Positions 51,901 to 58,829 of a DNA stretch of 64,000 nt are shown piece by piece (the first letter of the stretch is position 1; each line of letters starts with the position of its first letter). A model generated the notes under the pieces. The model had not been told where the DNA came from. It saw only the letters and a program-made list of their open reading frames with translations, and ran no database searches. Source of the stretch: Sipunculus nudus (Eukaryota; Annelida; Sipuncula; Golfingiida; Sipunculidae); NCBI GenBank assembly GCA_026874595.1, contig CM049315.1:60448889-60512888 (forward strand), written 5' to 3'. A program made the translations under genes and the position numbers.

Positions 51901-54900
51901 TAGTTTATGGGACTTGTATGTGGGACTTGTATGGACTCTTTACGATTTTAATGAGTTGGTCAGTTACATAAAATGTGAATTTCCTTAAAATTTTTAGATA
52001 TGAAAAGTCTTCACTTTACAAGTAACCGTTGATTCTTTTGAACTCATCTTTTTGGTCTCATATATTTTCCCATACAAAATGTTATGTCTTTGAAACTGAT
52101 TTTGATCTATTAAGGATGTGATGATATCAAATAACTCGGTGCCTGATAGTCAGCCAAACCAGTCCAACTTTACCTGTATAAGTATTAAAAATAATCAAGA
52201 GCTTCGGATTGATATATGACAGAGTAGATAAAATGACCATGAACACTGTGATTAGCTTTATTGTTGTGGGGATATCAAATTTGTGATATAAAGCCTTCAT
52301 TTTAAAGTAGAACAGAAGGTGAACAGACTTAATGTAGACTTGTCAGTATCTCTACTACTTTATCCCTCCCTGTAGTGTTTATAATTGATAGACAAAGAAT
52401 TGATATTATAAAAAATAACTTTTATCTGTGTTGTTGCAGATATATTAAATATTTCCTTCAATAATTTATATTATCTCTGTATGGTAAGATCACAAATTTG
52501 GATTCCTCACTAACAGTGACAAGTGGAAAACTGCAAACATTTAACCTCATGATTATTAAGCCTTCAACAGTATTTTAAGACACTTGAAACATTTGTCTGC
52601 ACATAAATGAATTGCTGAGGTCACTTTTCACAAAAAAATGAGACTAACACCAACAAATGATATATTCCATCATTAAGGCTCTACAGGAATTCCTCATGTT
52701 ATTTATCATTAAGGCTGTACAGGAATCTTTCATGTTATTTATCATTAAGGCTGTACAGAAATTCTTCATGGTATTTATCATTAAGGCTCTGTAGGAAATC
52801 CTCATGTTATTTATCATTAAGGCTGTACAGGAATTCCTCATGTTATTTATCATTAAGGCTCTGTAGGAAATCCTCATGTTATTTATCATTAAGGCTCTGT
52901 AGGAAATCCTCATGTTATTTATCATTAAGGCTGTACAGGAATTCCTCATGTTATTTATTATTAAGGCTGTACAGGAATTCCTCATGTTATTTATTATTAA
53001 GGCTGTACAGGAATTCCTCATGTTATTTATCATTAAGGCTGTACAGGAATTCCTCGTTATTTATCATTAAGGCTGTACAGGAATTCCTCATGTTATTTAT
53101 TATTAAGGCTGTACAGGAATTCCTCATGTTATTTATTATTTAGGCTGTACAGGAATTCCTCATGTTATTTATCATTAAGGCTGTACAGGAATTCCTCATG
53201 TTATTTATTATTAAAGCTCTTATAGAAAATTCTTCATGGTATTTATCATTTAAGATCTATAGGAATTCCTCATGTTATTTATCATTAAGGCTGTACAGGA
53301 ATTCCTCATATTATTTATCGTTGTTTTTCTCAGGCTGGAGATGTGATCATTTTGCTGAAACATGTGAACTCTGAGTGGTTGTACGGGAGGAACGTGGACA
53401 GAGAGGGAATGTTTCCACAGGGCTTCATTGATGTCATTGAGCCACTCAAAGAGGCTGCAGACATGGTACTTTACAGCAAATTTACTGATCAAAGCATTGT
53501 TGAATAGTATTAAGAATGTTTGGGTAGGGGAAGAAAAAAAATTTTGAAATTGAAAGAATTTTTTAGAGAGCCATATCACTAATATTGGACTCCAGTCCGG
53601 ACTTGGACTTGTGTCTGGATTCAAGTCCTCTTTTTCATAGACTCAGACTTGGACAAAGGGGTTGTGGACTAGGACTCAGGGGTTTTGGACTTAGACTTGG
53701 ATTCAAAGGTCAGGACTTAAGATATCAGGTGGAGTCCGTCTAGAGTCATGTAGAAAATAAAGCAAACTTTGTCTCTCATACTACTAACACCAGCACAGGA
53801 TTAACATTCAACCCTTGCCTATACTCAGTATTAATTTTATACATAATGTTTGCAGCAGCCAAAGGTATTCCTTATCTTAGGCTTTTTCAGTGTAAAATCA
53901 TCATTTATGTAGCTGTTGTATTTTCCATGAATACAGCCTTTTGTTGTTCACTCTTCCTTTTAAAGAACTGGATCCTTAATTACTTGCACACTAAATATGC
54001 TGGTACTTTGCAGGCTAGTTTTACCAAGTTACAACATAAATGAATATTTCATTCAAACTCTTGTTTAAGATATAGTCCCCTGGTACCAGGAAAAGTATAG
54101 ATACAGTCTACAGAATAAATAGTCTGTCAGAAATAGATACAGTCTACAGAATGAGTAGTCTGGCTGAAATAAATAGTCTACAGAATAAATGGTCTGTCAG
54201 AAATAGATACAGTCTACAGAATGAGTAGTCTGGCTGAAATAAATAGTCTACAGAATAAATAGTCTGTCAGAAATAGATACAGTCTACAGAAGAAATAGTC
54301 TGTCAGAAATAAAGGCAGTCTACTCAAAAAATAGTCTGACAGTAATAGATTGTCTACAGAATAAATAGTCTGTCAGAAATAGATACAATCTACAGAATAA
54401 ATAGTCTGTCAGAAATAGATACAGTCTACAGAATAAATAGTCTGGCAGAAATAGATACAGTTTACAGAATAAATAGTCTGGCAGAAATAGATACAGTCTA
54501 CAGAATAAATAGTCTGGCAGAAATAGATACAGTTTACAGAATAAATAGTCTGGCAGAAATAGATACAGTCTACAGAATGAATAGTCTGGCTGAAATAAAT
54601 AGTCTACAGAATAAATAGTCTGTCAGAAATAGATACAGTCTACAGAATAAATAGTCTGGCAGAAATAGATACAGTCTACAGAATAAATAGCCTGTCAGAA
54701 ATAGATACAGTCTACAGAATAAATAGTCTGGCAGAAAAAGATGCTGTCTACAGAATAACATGTATGAAATCAACAGATGGACTTAGCATTTATGTGGTTG
54801 CATTTTGACATTTGCTAAAACTTGTCTCTTCTTGAGAAAGATTCCAGAAATAAACTTACTGAAATTATGATTGTTTAAGGCAGGTCAGTTCAAATTTATG

Positions 54901-56341
54901 TATTAATTACAAAAATTATCTTATTCATACATTAATAAGCACCATTATCTTAATGTTTCAGGCAAAAAGTACACCTGGGCATCAGAAAGCCAGTCCCAAG
55001 CCAGAGAGACAAAGCCAAGCAGAGAGTCTGGAGGGACCACGCTGTGTGGCTCGCTTTGACTTTGAAGGTGAAGCTGAGGGTGATCTGAGCTTTAAGGCAG
55101 GGGCGCTCATACAGCTCACTGGCCAACAAGGGGAGTGGCTGACGGGAAAACTTGACAACCAAACAGGTTCCTTCCCACTGTCGTTTGTAGAAATCATTGA
55201 GAATCTACCAGTAGAGGGACAGAAAAAAACAAATAAAGGTAAAACACCTTATCATCAGATTATGTTTGGGAGAACAAGCTGAAAGGTAATGATAATGGTT
55301 TGGGTTTATAGTCAGCAATCCCTGACGATGTCAGCCTCATCAGATTTTACACTTTGCCTTCCTGGTCTAGGGCCTGTTCATTCTTGTAGCTTCTCTCGGC
55401 TCCCTGGGAAGCATACAACCCAAGCAGCCATAACAGGTGCTAGAAGGTTATTCATTCTAAATTTGCTTTCCTCCAATGACCAGTACCCATTCACTCCTGG
55501 GTCGAGAAAGCGCACCCTTGTGGTAAAGACTTTGCCTAGGAGTCTTAGCAAAGATGGTGGTCAGAACAGCACGTGAACCGACAAACTTGCGGTCACAAGT
55601 CCAGCGCCCTTAACCATTATGCCACAAGGTGAAGTGGTTGTCAGTGTAACAGGTGAAAATAGAAACCGGGCTGAATGTGGATTCGAACCTGTAACCTGGG
55701 TAGACTTTAGAAAACAAACTTCACTAACAAGGCCGGTAGGAATACTTTTGTGTGCACGGTTACATTCCCCACTCTCCAGGAATGTCTGTCCCAGAACATT
55801 GAAATATGTCATAGGGGTCATAGAAGTGAACTGGTGGGGCATTTTGCAACAACACAAACTCCCTGAATCCCACCACTGCCACCATTGTAACAGGTGAAAA
55901 AAATGTTCAACTTTCTCTTCTTTGCAGCACCTTAAAAACGCCTATTCGCAATATTATGATATGCTGTCAGCAGATGATAAAGCGGTTCTGCTTTATGCAG
56001 TGTTGTCTTAGTTTGTGTGTCTTAATGTAAAATATAAGATGCATCAATTAACCTCTCTAAATGATTTTCACAAGTCAGCCTTTATGCATTTTGGGTAGTT
56101 TGTTGTCAAGATTGTATGTAGACTTGAGTGACACATTTCTTTCCCTTTACCTCAACCTATCAAAATGTTGAACACAATTGTGGTGCATAACATGAAGCTT
56201 GTTGTGTAATTAATTAAAAATTGAGACAGTATGATCTACTCTGCCATTCAAGTGCTGATGAGTTGTATACATGTTATTTCAGGAAATGTGGTAACGGCTG
56301 CTTATGAATATATTGGTGATTCTGGTGATTTGAGTTTTAAG
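19422..56341 (+). CDS. SH3D19: SH3D19-like (EVE-1-like) multi-SH3 adaptor gene (span; exons listed separately)
   Basis: Eleven plus-strand exons join with consistent codon phases into about 908 residues, open at the C-terminus. Residues 1-135 are short proline-rich segments. 136-710 is a long disordered region rich in PxxP, with PTVIGVP and PTIIGRP motifs like the PTVIRIP of vertebrate SH3D19. SH3-1 is at about 735-787, SH3-2 at 824-875, and SH3-3 starts at about 891. The linker PERPGPGHPLFHYTVTGPHG before SH3-1 and GPRCVARFDF at SH3-2 closely resemble vertebrate SH3D19. In mammals this cytoplasmic adaptor binds tails of ADAM metalloproteases and supports ectodomain shedding. Vertebrate SH3D19 has five SH3 domains; the remaining ones should lie to the right. 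The exon 1 link is the least certain. Confidence 0.88.
19477..22250 (+). other. Intron 1, proximal part: no feature recognised
   Basis: A+T-rich sequence with no supported exon. 20040-20920 has several 60-70-codon open frames without motifs or splice sites. A short GT run lies near 21527. Confidence 0.45.
22251..25745 (+). mobile_element. Family D element, copy 1, interrupted by a family A element
   Basis: The start is AACCTGTGAGCTTATGCGAT followed by a GTC/CGTC-rich stretch and TTAACCCATACTATCTTG. The body carries GGTGGCGCCACC at 22721 and a set of short direct repeats (GTTCACTCAGTGCAGCCAGG, CAGGTCAAGAGTTCACTC). The end is CATTAGGCCTGTAGGCCTTG, whose AGGCCTGTAGGCCT can fold as a hairpin. 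Copy 2 at 42212-44992 aligns over the same ends. The interval 24242-25550 is absent from copy 2 and is a family A insertion. No transposase or polymerase frame was found. Confidence 0.75.
24242..25550 (+). mobile_element. Family A element, copy 2 (nested in family D)
   Basis: The 5' end is TGTATCCGCCAAAACAGAG with hairpin 24243-24272 (GTATCCGC / GCGGATAC), then CTATGTTTTCA and a GCC-rich stretch. The 3' end is CTCTGATTTTGTGGATACA followed by CCCATATTCTAG. The interior is about four alternating modules of about 130-160 bp, each with TTTTGCATG and a GGTGGCGCCACC-type palindrome. As in copy 3, the element is preceded by CAT and followed by TTT. Confidence 0.8.
26108..26822 (+). mobile_element. 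Family E element with three internal repeats
   Basis: It starts near GGGCCCCGCTTGACAAGTGG with a GTCCGTCCTTCCG stretch. Three diverged direct repeats of about 150 bp follow, each with AATAACTCAACAAC, CTGCAGCTTTCCC and TTGGTACCTAT. It ends near CGCGGTGCCCTCTGAGG. No coding frame. The ends are uncertain because only one copy is present. Confidence 0.55.
26823..27580 (+). other. Intron 1 segment with a small CT-rich tandem repeat
   Basis: No exon supported. 27350-27545 holds about four units of a 50-60 bp repeat around TCTAATCTCCTTCTGCCTC followed by TGTGGACCACCCC. Confidence 0.6.
27581..28765 (+). mobile_element. Family A element, copy 3
   Basis: The 5' end is TGTATCTGCCAAAACAGAG with hairpin 27582-27611 (GTATCTGC / GCAGATAC). 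The 3' part is CTCTGATTTTGGCAGATACA, then CCCGCATTCTAG. The 1.2-kb length and internal modules match copy 2. All three copies of the terminal octamer carry the same C-to-T (or G-to-A) change relative to copies 1 and 2. Confidence 0.8.
29049..32031 (+). mobile_element. Family B element, copy 1
   Basis: It begins with the hairpin AGCTCAGCTGACT-ATA-AGTCATCTGAGCT, then a (CCGTCTGTC)n stretch and TGGCACGTTTTGACACC. It ends CAGCTGAGCGCCGTGACCC and ATGGGTCCGTTGTTT; GACCCATGGGTC is a perfect 12-bp palindrome. The interior has two diverged copies of a module of about 800-900 bp (ACAGTTAGATGTCCC, CTGCCTAATATCAAAACCAC). No polymerase or transposase frame. Copy 2 follows with no gap. Confidence 0.7.
30570..30663. 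repeat. CT/CCCT microsatellite
   Basis: A (CT)n run passes into (CCCTCT)n within family B copy 1. The matching position of copy 2 (33560-33590) also has a CT/C run, so the microsatellite is part of the family. Confidence 0.9.
32032..34336 (+). mobile_element. Family B element, copy 2
   Basis: It starts AGCTCAGCTGACT directly after copy 1 and ends CAGCTGAGCGATGTGACCC with ATTGGTCCCTTGTTT. The terminal hairpin, GTCCGTCTGTC stretch and GGCACGTTTTGAAAC motif are as in copy 1. The internal module is repeated near 32280 and 32945, each carrying CTAATATCAAAACC. Confidence 0.7.
34433..35415 (+). mobile_element. Family B element, copy 3 (divergent)
   Basis: The start AGCTCAGCTGAC-TTCATT-GTCATCTGAGCT keeps the stem but has a different loop. 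The end is CAGCTGAGCATCATGACCCC followed by TGGGTCACTTG. The interior differs from copies 1 and 2. It has two modules of about 330 bp, each with TCATCAGTTCCTGCA and a GGTGGCACCACC palindrome (34770, 35101). Confidence 0.65.
35416..36134 (+). other. Intron 1, distal end
   Basis: No exon, repeat array or element recognised apart from the polypyrimidine/acceptor sequence TTTCATGTTCAG before exon 2. Confidence 0.5.
36135..36221 (+). CDS. SH3D19: SH3D19-like exon 2 (proline-rich)
   Basis: The acceptor TTTCATGTTCAG and donor CCCAA|GTAGGT bound 87 nt. The frame reads GPLPPSRPAPPVPGRSAPPP and PAGPKPVP, with several PxxP motifs that are potential SH3 ligands. Entry and exit phases are both 1. A 19-bp tandem array starts right at the donor. 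Confidence 0.85.
36222..36490. repeat. 19-bp tandem repeat starting at the exon 2 donor
   Basis: About 14 units of AGGTCACTGAAGTAATCAT. The first unit is the intron start itself (GTAGGTCACTGAAGTAATCA), so the unit appears to derive from the 5' splice site region. Confidence 0.95.
36945..37495. repeat. 16-18-bp tandem repeat array
   Basis: About 30 units of TATACACAGGTCTGGCT with single-base length changes, ending 190 bp before exon 3. Many units contain CAGGTCTG or CAGGTCAG, which resemble weak 5' splice sites. The long repetitive open frames (HTQVWLIHRSGLYTG-like) are artefacts. Confidence 0.93.
37688..37772 (+). CDS. SH3D19: SH3D19-like exon 3
   Basis: The acceptor is CCTTTAG|CAG and the donor is AAGCG|GTTAGT; 85 nt, entry phase 1, exit phase 2. 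The peptide is VPSKPVSQTSVKSFRKPAEK and SGNKDGK. TTTAGCAG is a tandem NAGNAG acceptor, so a one-codon alternative is possible. The second base pair of the donor is non-consensus, so the exact end is slightly uncertain. Confidence 0.75.
37773..38360 (+). other. Intron 3, proximal part
   Basis: No exon or repeat family recognised apart from one GGTGGTGCCAC half-conserved palindrome at 38226. Confidence 0.45.
38361..39163 (+). mobile_element. Family C element with 78-bp inverted repeats
   Basis: The 5' end is TGTATCCCCAGACAAAGTT with hairpin 38362-38388 (GTATCCCC / GGGGATAC), then CTATGTTTTCA and a GCCGCCGCC stretch, the same layout as family A. A typical body with ACTTGGTATATGTATAGATA follows. 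Bases 38658-38735 and 39086-39163 are exact or near-exact inverted copies, 350 bp apart, each centred on GGTGGCGCCACC. No coding frame. Confidence 0.75.
38658..39163. repeat. 78-bp inverted repeat pair with 350-bp spacer
   Basis: The left arm 38658-38735 begins GGATAGGGTTGTCAAGTTC and ends CCTTTTAATACCCCC. The right arm 39086-39163 is its reverse complement with no mismatch that I could see. RNA from either strand could form a long hairpin. Confidence 0.9.
39595..39820. repeat. Two (CT)n microsatellites
   Basis: (CT)n runs at about 39595-39647 and 39768-39816, separated by about 120 bp of ordinary sequence. Confidence 0.95.
39821..42211 (+). other. Intron 3, middle part: mostly unassigned
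   Basis: No exon supported. 40835-40910 has four or five copies of a 14-15-bp ATTCGGCAGACTGG motif. 41980 carries GGTGGTGCCACC, suggesting an old fragment of one of the dispersed families. Nothing else recognised. Confidence 0.45.
42212..44992 (+). mobile_element. Family D element, copy 2 (most complete)
   Basis: The start is TTTTTAGTGAACCTGTGAGC and the end is ATTAGGCCTGTAGGCCTTG. It carries GGTGGCGCCACC at 42676 and GGTGGTGCCACC at 44795. About three 180-bp modules (CACACATTAATTATCCTTAG, TTTGGCTGAGTTA) occupy 42900-43440. Short direct repeats with CATGTGATCACCTCATG lie at 44180-44275. No protein frame is conserved between copies. Confidence 0.75.
45503..45543 (+). CDS. SH3D19: SH3D19-like exon 4 (short)
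   Basis: The acceptor GACCTCTTGCAG and the donor CCCATGA|GTGAGG bound 41 nt. The peptide is PRPIIQVLDARPM. Entry phase 2 fits exon 3 and exit phase 1 fits exon 5, giving Thr at the junction. An alternative later donor at 45666 (GGTCA|GTAAGC) would include part of the 33-bp repeat but leaves phase 2, which does not fit exon 5. The frame stays open to 45666 either way. Confidence 0.6.
45566..45885 (+). repeat. 33-bp tandem repeat following exon 4
   Basis: About ten units of CAGCAAGCAACAAGTCCTAA plus ATCTGCACACAGT. In the exon 4 frame it would encode repeats like QQATSPKSAHS. The frame is broken by a single CAA-to-TAA change at 45667, which also creates a GTAAGC donor. Beyond that the frame is open again to about 45889. 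Confidence 0.9.
45951..45986. repeat. (TA)n microsatellite
   Basis: About 17 uninterrupted TA units. Confidence 0.95.
45987..47398 (+). other. Intron 4, distal part
   Basis: No exon supported. 46470-47260 is somewhat less A+T-rich and has 60-90-codon frames without motifs. Nothing recognised. Confidence 0.4.
47399..47537 (+). CDS. SH3D19: SH3D19-like exon 5 (proline-rich)
   Basis: The acceptor TATATTTACCCAG and the donor CTGACAG|GTGGCT bound 139 nt. The peptide opens PNLPARPPPPSPKQPAEAG and continues MRAPPVPKSRDTLIPGLDEP and PPKIPD. Entry phase 1, exit phase 2. Several PxxP motifs could bind SH3 domains. Confidence 0.88.
48034..49668 (+). CDS. SH3D19: SH3D19-like exon 6 (long disordered proline-rich exon)
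   Basis: The acceptor is TATATGCTTCAG and the donor is AACCCACA|GTATGT; 1635 nt, entry phase 2, exit phase 2, no internal stop across 544 codons. The product is low in hydrophobic residues and rich in P, S, K and Q. It holds PRPRPRPTS, PPARPKSVMVLPPRP, KPTVIGVPRSRTP, RPTIIGRPKSKL and APPARPPQANP. A 10-residue SDASQDGQDQ-type repeat occurs three times (49044-49133) and a repeat of about 14 residues around the NDxSLxEIK motif occurs about three times. Most likely a flexible SH3-binding region. The frame upstream of the acceptor (from 47984) is intronic. Confidence 0.93.
49843..50640 (+). mobile_element. Chimeric repeat: family B head on a deleted family D body
   Basis: It begins with a decayed family B start (ACTGACTGAAAATCATCTGAGCT) and continues with GGGCTGTCCGACCATCAGTTA. 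It then switches near 49930 to the family D body (GTTAACCCATACTATCTCG). It ends with a reduced family D end (CAGGTTTACAGGCCTTG). The central part of D is missing. Confidence 0.6.
50641..51195 (+). other. Intron 6, distal part
   Basis: A+T-rich, no repeat family or exon recognised. Confidence 0.4.
51196..51281 (+). CDS. SH3D19: SH3D19-like exon 7
   Basis: The acceptor is TTATTATAG|CAG and the donor is GTCAAAG|GTCAGA; 86 nt, entry phase 2, exit phase 1. The peptide is RKDTTSTDASQPVKMPPAKP followed by PRARPTVK. TATAGCAG is a NAGNAG acceptor, so 51199 is an alternative start that drops one Arg. Confidence 0.85.
51282..51765 (+). other. Intron 7
   Basis: 484 bp of A+T-rich sequence without a recognised repeat. 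Confidence 0.6.
51766..51893 (+). CDS. SH3D19: SH3D19-like exon 8a (linker and first half of SH3-1)
   Basis: The acceptor TTTGTTTTGCAG and the donor TTCACT|GTCAGT bound 128 nt, entry phase 1, exit phase 0. The peptide is GPPDLPERPGPGHPLFHYTV, then TGPHGIAIYDYNTAEKDELS and FT. IAIYDY corresponds to the ALYDY motif and EKDELSF to the RT loop and diverging turn. The next exon completes the domain. Confidence 0.93.
51894..53333 (+). other. Intron within SH3-1
   Basis: 1.44 kb. 51894-52660 is ordinary A+T-rich DNA. The rest is the 36-bp array that runs up to the acceptor. Confidence 0.7.
52668..53320. repeat. 36-bp tandem repeat abutting the SH3-1 acceptor
   Basis: About 18 units of TTATTTATCATTAAGGCTGT plus ACAGGAATTCCTCATG. 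The last unit runs into the polypyrimidine tract and acceptor of the next exon (TTATTTATCGTTGTTTTTCT then CAG). Each unit has a possible AG acceptor in TACAG|GAATTC but weak pyrimidine tracts. The minus open frame (MINNMRNSCTAL-like) is an artefact of a 36-bp period. Confidence 0.95.
53334..53465 (+). CDS. SH3D19: SH3D19-like exon 8b (second half of SH3-1)
   Basis: The acceptor GTTTTTCTCAG and the donor GACATG|GTACTT bound 132 nt in phase 0. The peptide is AGDVIILLKHVNSEWLYGRN, then VDREGMFPQGFIDVIEPLKE and AADM. It shows GDVI, the conserved Trp of EWLYGR, and the FPQGFIDVI end of an SH3 domain; the ligand-binding Trp and Pro are present, so the fold looks functional. Confidence 0.94.
53585..53745. 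repeat. Imperfect GGACTTGGACT repeat
   Basis: A short stretch of scrambled GGACTTGGACT / GACTCAGACTT motifs with a period near six bases. Non-coding low-complexity DNA in the intron after SH3-1. Confidence 0.75.
54075..54760. repeat. 36-bp tandem repeat before exon 9
   Basis: About 19 units of AATAGTCTGTCAGAAATAGA plus TACAGTCTACAGAATA, with one shorter sub-type (GGCTGAAATAAATAGTCTAC) interspersed. It ends about 200 bp before the exon 9 acceptor. Confidence 0.94.
54962..55238 (+). CDS. SH3D19: SH3D19-like exon 9 (SH3-2)
   Basis: The acceptor CTTAATGTTTCAG and the donor AATAAAG|GTAAAA bound 277 nt, entry phase 0, exit phase 1. A charged linker (PGHQKASPKPERQSQAESLE) precedes a whole SH3 domain. 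The domain shows CVARFDF, EGDLSFKAG, the Trp of GEWLTGKL, and GSFPLSFVEII. It resembles the vertebrate SH3D19 domain that begins SRCVARFEYIG. Confidence 0.94.
55540..55915 (-). mobile_element. tRNA-derived SINE-like element
   Basis: On the minus strand TGGCATAATGGTTAAGGGCG is a box-A-like tRNA start (55625-55606). CTGGACTTGTGACC resembles an anticodon arm and GGTTCACGTG a worn box B (55579-55570). Just upstream, 55697-55680 reads GGTTACAGGTTCGAATCC, another T-arm-like sequence. Non-coding. Boundaries are approximate. Confidence 0.5.
56283..56341 (+). CDS. SH3D19: SH3D19-like exon 10 (start of SH3-3)
   Basis: The acceptor CATGTTATTTCAG and the donor TTTAAG|GTGAGT bound 59 nt, entry phase 1, exit phase 0. 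The peptide NVVTAAYEYIGDSGDLSFK is the first third of an SH3 domain: AAYEY in place of ALYDY, and DLSF. The rest must be on an exon further right; none fits within the window. Confidence 0.88.
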
Positions 56342-56660
56342 GTGAGTGAAATGAGACCTGTCAATCAAATGAAAATGTTGCAAAACTAACTGCCCATCTC
56401 ATGTACAAGATTTGTCAATTTGAGTGATTTTCTTCCCTGGTTTGATGAAGAAAAATGTCTGTAATATTGCAGCTCTCTGATCAGCTCAAATATGTGATGT
56501 AAAGAGCCTGTTTCATATTTCTGTCACACAACACAACACCAAGAATCAAGAAAAGTAAAAAATAAGCCATATGTTAAATCATTAAAAATTCCACATTATT
56601 CAATGAAAATACATATAAAAATATATAAACTAATTACATCACCTGTAAAGAAAGGCAGAA
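56342..56660 (+). other. Last visible intron, proximal part
   Basis: A+T-rich, no feature recognised before the LINE fragment. Confidence 0.45.
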
Positions 56661-57630
56661 CAAGATCATTTTGCTACCTTATTACACAGATAATAAAAGC
56701 AACCTTACAAAAACATGGCAAGTAATAAAAGATATAATTCATAAAAAGAAGAGAGATTTAACAAGTAGTAAGTTTGCCATAAATGGTGAAATAATTACAA
56801 ATATAAAAGGATTTAGCAGACATTTTTAATGATTTCTATGTTAAAGTGGGTGCTAATTTAGCCAGATTAATTCCAAACGTACAGGGCATCCTGCCAGTCT
56901 TGTATATTAAAGAAGAAAATGCACATTCAGTGTACATTAAACCTACAGATAAAATTGTAGTAACCAATATTATCACTTCTTTAAAGGTTGTGATAATATT
57001 ACTGCTCAATTTGTGAAAACTTCCATTCATTTATACATCCAGCTTCTTGGGAACATTTTAAATTTGTGTTTCTGTCAAGGTATCTTCCCAACACAAAATT
57101 AAAATTGCAAAAGTGATTCCTTTATATAAAAAGGTGATTGTATGTCTATAACTTATTACAGACCTGTATCAATGTTACCTATTTTTTTAAAGTCTTGGAA
57201 AAACTGATGTATAATAGACTATTTCAGTTCATTGAAAAGCATAATATTTTGTATATTTACCAGTTTGGATTCAGAAAAAATCATGGCACCAAACTAGCTG
57301 TCATCACATTAGTCGATAAGATAATGAATTATCTCCATCATGGTGACCATGTGATAGGTGTCTTAACTTTTAAGATTTTTCAAAGGCTTTTGAAACTGTG
57401 TGTCATGATATTATATTGTCAAAACTCAGAAAATAGGGTATCAGGGGAATTGCATATGATTGTTTTTTTTTAATAATTTACAAAACAGAGTTCAGTTTGT
57501 TCATTATAAAGAGACTAGCTCAAAACTTATGACGTTACTTGTGGTGTCCCTCAAGGTTCATATTGGGACCTTTGCTTTTTTTTTGTTATATGTTAATGAT
57601 ATGGTTGATACAGTAAAGCACCATTTTTCC
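56661..57630 (+). pseudogene. Decayed LINE reverse transcriptase fragment
   Basis: Several frames separated by shifts and stops together resemble the non-LTR (jockey-superfamily-type) reverse transcriptase. YRPVS- and VLEKLMYNRLFQFIEK-type sequence lies at 57160-57240. YQFGFRKNHGTKLA follows, then a VIGV segment, and then VPQG-like and FFLLYVNDM-like palm motifs at 57545-57605. The catalytic region is broken by frameshifts and no endonuclease or 3' end is seen, so it is a dead, truncated copy in an intron. Confidence 0.8.
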
Positions 57631-57822
57631 AAATGCCGAATTTCTGAAAATTTGTTTTTCTGAAATTTAAAATCGGGAACCCAAAATTTATTTGTTTTTA
57701 CAAATTATTTTTTCAAACATTTTAATACTTCAGATGATTTTTTTGTAATTATGAGTCACCAGTGCCTGCAGTCAGGTGTTTAAGCCCAGTGGTGACCTTA
57801 ATTAATTAGTTCTGGACCGACA

Positions 57823-58340
57823 TTGTCACTGGGCAAAGGTGTGAAACCGGGCAAAGGTGTGAAAACTACAGCTAGTCCCAACAAACAAAGCAGTTTACTC
57901 GCATGGACATTGGTGAGGTATCATTCGTACATCGCTTTGCTCGAAAAAGTTTTATGTGCGAGGCCGAAGCATGCGGGCCTGGCCATAGAATTGAGCAGTT
58001 CATTCCAAAAAGCAATTGTGTCATCTACTTAAAGTGGCCGTTATTCATCATAATACTTTTACTGTCAAGAAGAACATTACTCAAACATGATCATCGGTTG
58101 TCACTTGTCAGAGATATGGAATCAATGAAGAGTAAAGGGACAGCGTTATGCTTTGATGACAAGCTGACAATCCTTGAGCGGCTCAACCGTGTTGACAAGC
58201 CTTGGATCATCCAGATGTTACAAAAAAGAGAGAACATTCTTATAAAACTAAGTCAGAAAGTTAAGCATGCGATGTCCGCTAGGGTATTCAATAAGCTGAA
58301 ACCTACGTTACATCTGGAAATTATAAATTGTCCATTTTAA
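57823..58340 (+). other. Unassigned open frame (145 codons, 57903-58340)
   Basis: An ATG at 57903 opens 145 codons with a central hydrophobic stretch (WPLFIIILLL) and a basic, helix-prone C-terminal half (FDDKLTILERLNRVDKPWII). It is longer and less biased than other chance frames here. It has no recognised domain and lies between retroelement remains, so it could be a fragment of one of them. An overlapping 69-codon frame starts at 57823. Confidence 0.25.
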
Positions 58341-58829
58341 TTAGTAGTCTCTCCAATCGTTCAAAAACTTTTATTCCCTTGCTGTTTGCTCGTTTTGTGT
58401 ATGCCACTTTGGGGCTGCCTGTGGGCAGTTAAAGAAATTACACCAACGGCAATGTCATTTGACCTTCCCTCCATTGAATTTGTTGATAAAGGGCACGCAC
58501 ATATCCTAAAAACAGGTAAGACTGATCTTTACCAAACAAGATCTGCAATAAATCAAGTATTTTTATGTTAATTACGTAGGTCAAATAAACAGGACGTTTC
58601 CTCAGAAGATGGTGTTAAATTAATCATAAACTGTCAAATGAACTTGCCGCTTGACTCCTATTCAATTTTCCCAAAATTTGTTTTTCCGAAAGAAAAGCTT
58701 CTCCCCTGATGCTTTCAGAAAAATGGCGCTCTACTGACCATGTTATTGGAGCCACTCAGGAACTGATCATTTAAGAGGAAAAGGTCACTTTATGTAAGAT
58801 CTAGAGTGCCAGAAATGAAAGATTCTATT

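Noticed and set aside
52644-53033. 129-codon minus-strand frame of repeated INNMRNSCTAL
   Set aside because: Artefact of the 36-bp array, antisense in an intron.
54570-54773. Minus-strand frame rich in LFCRLYLF
   Set aside because: Artefact of the second 36-bp array.
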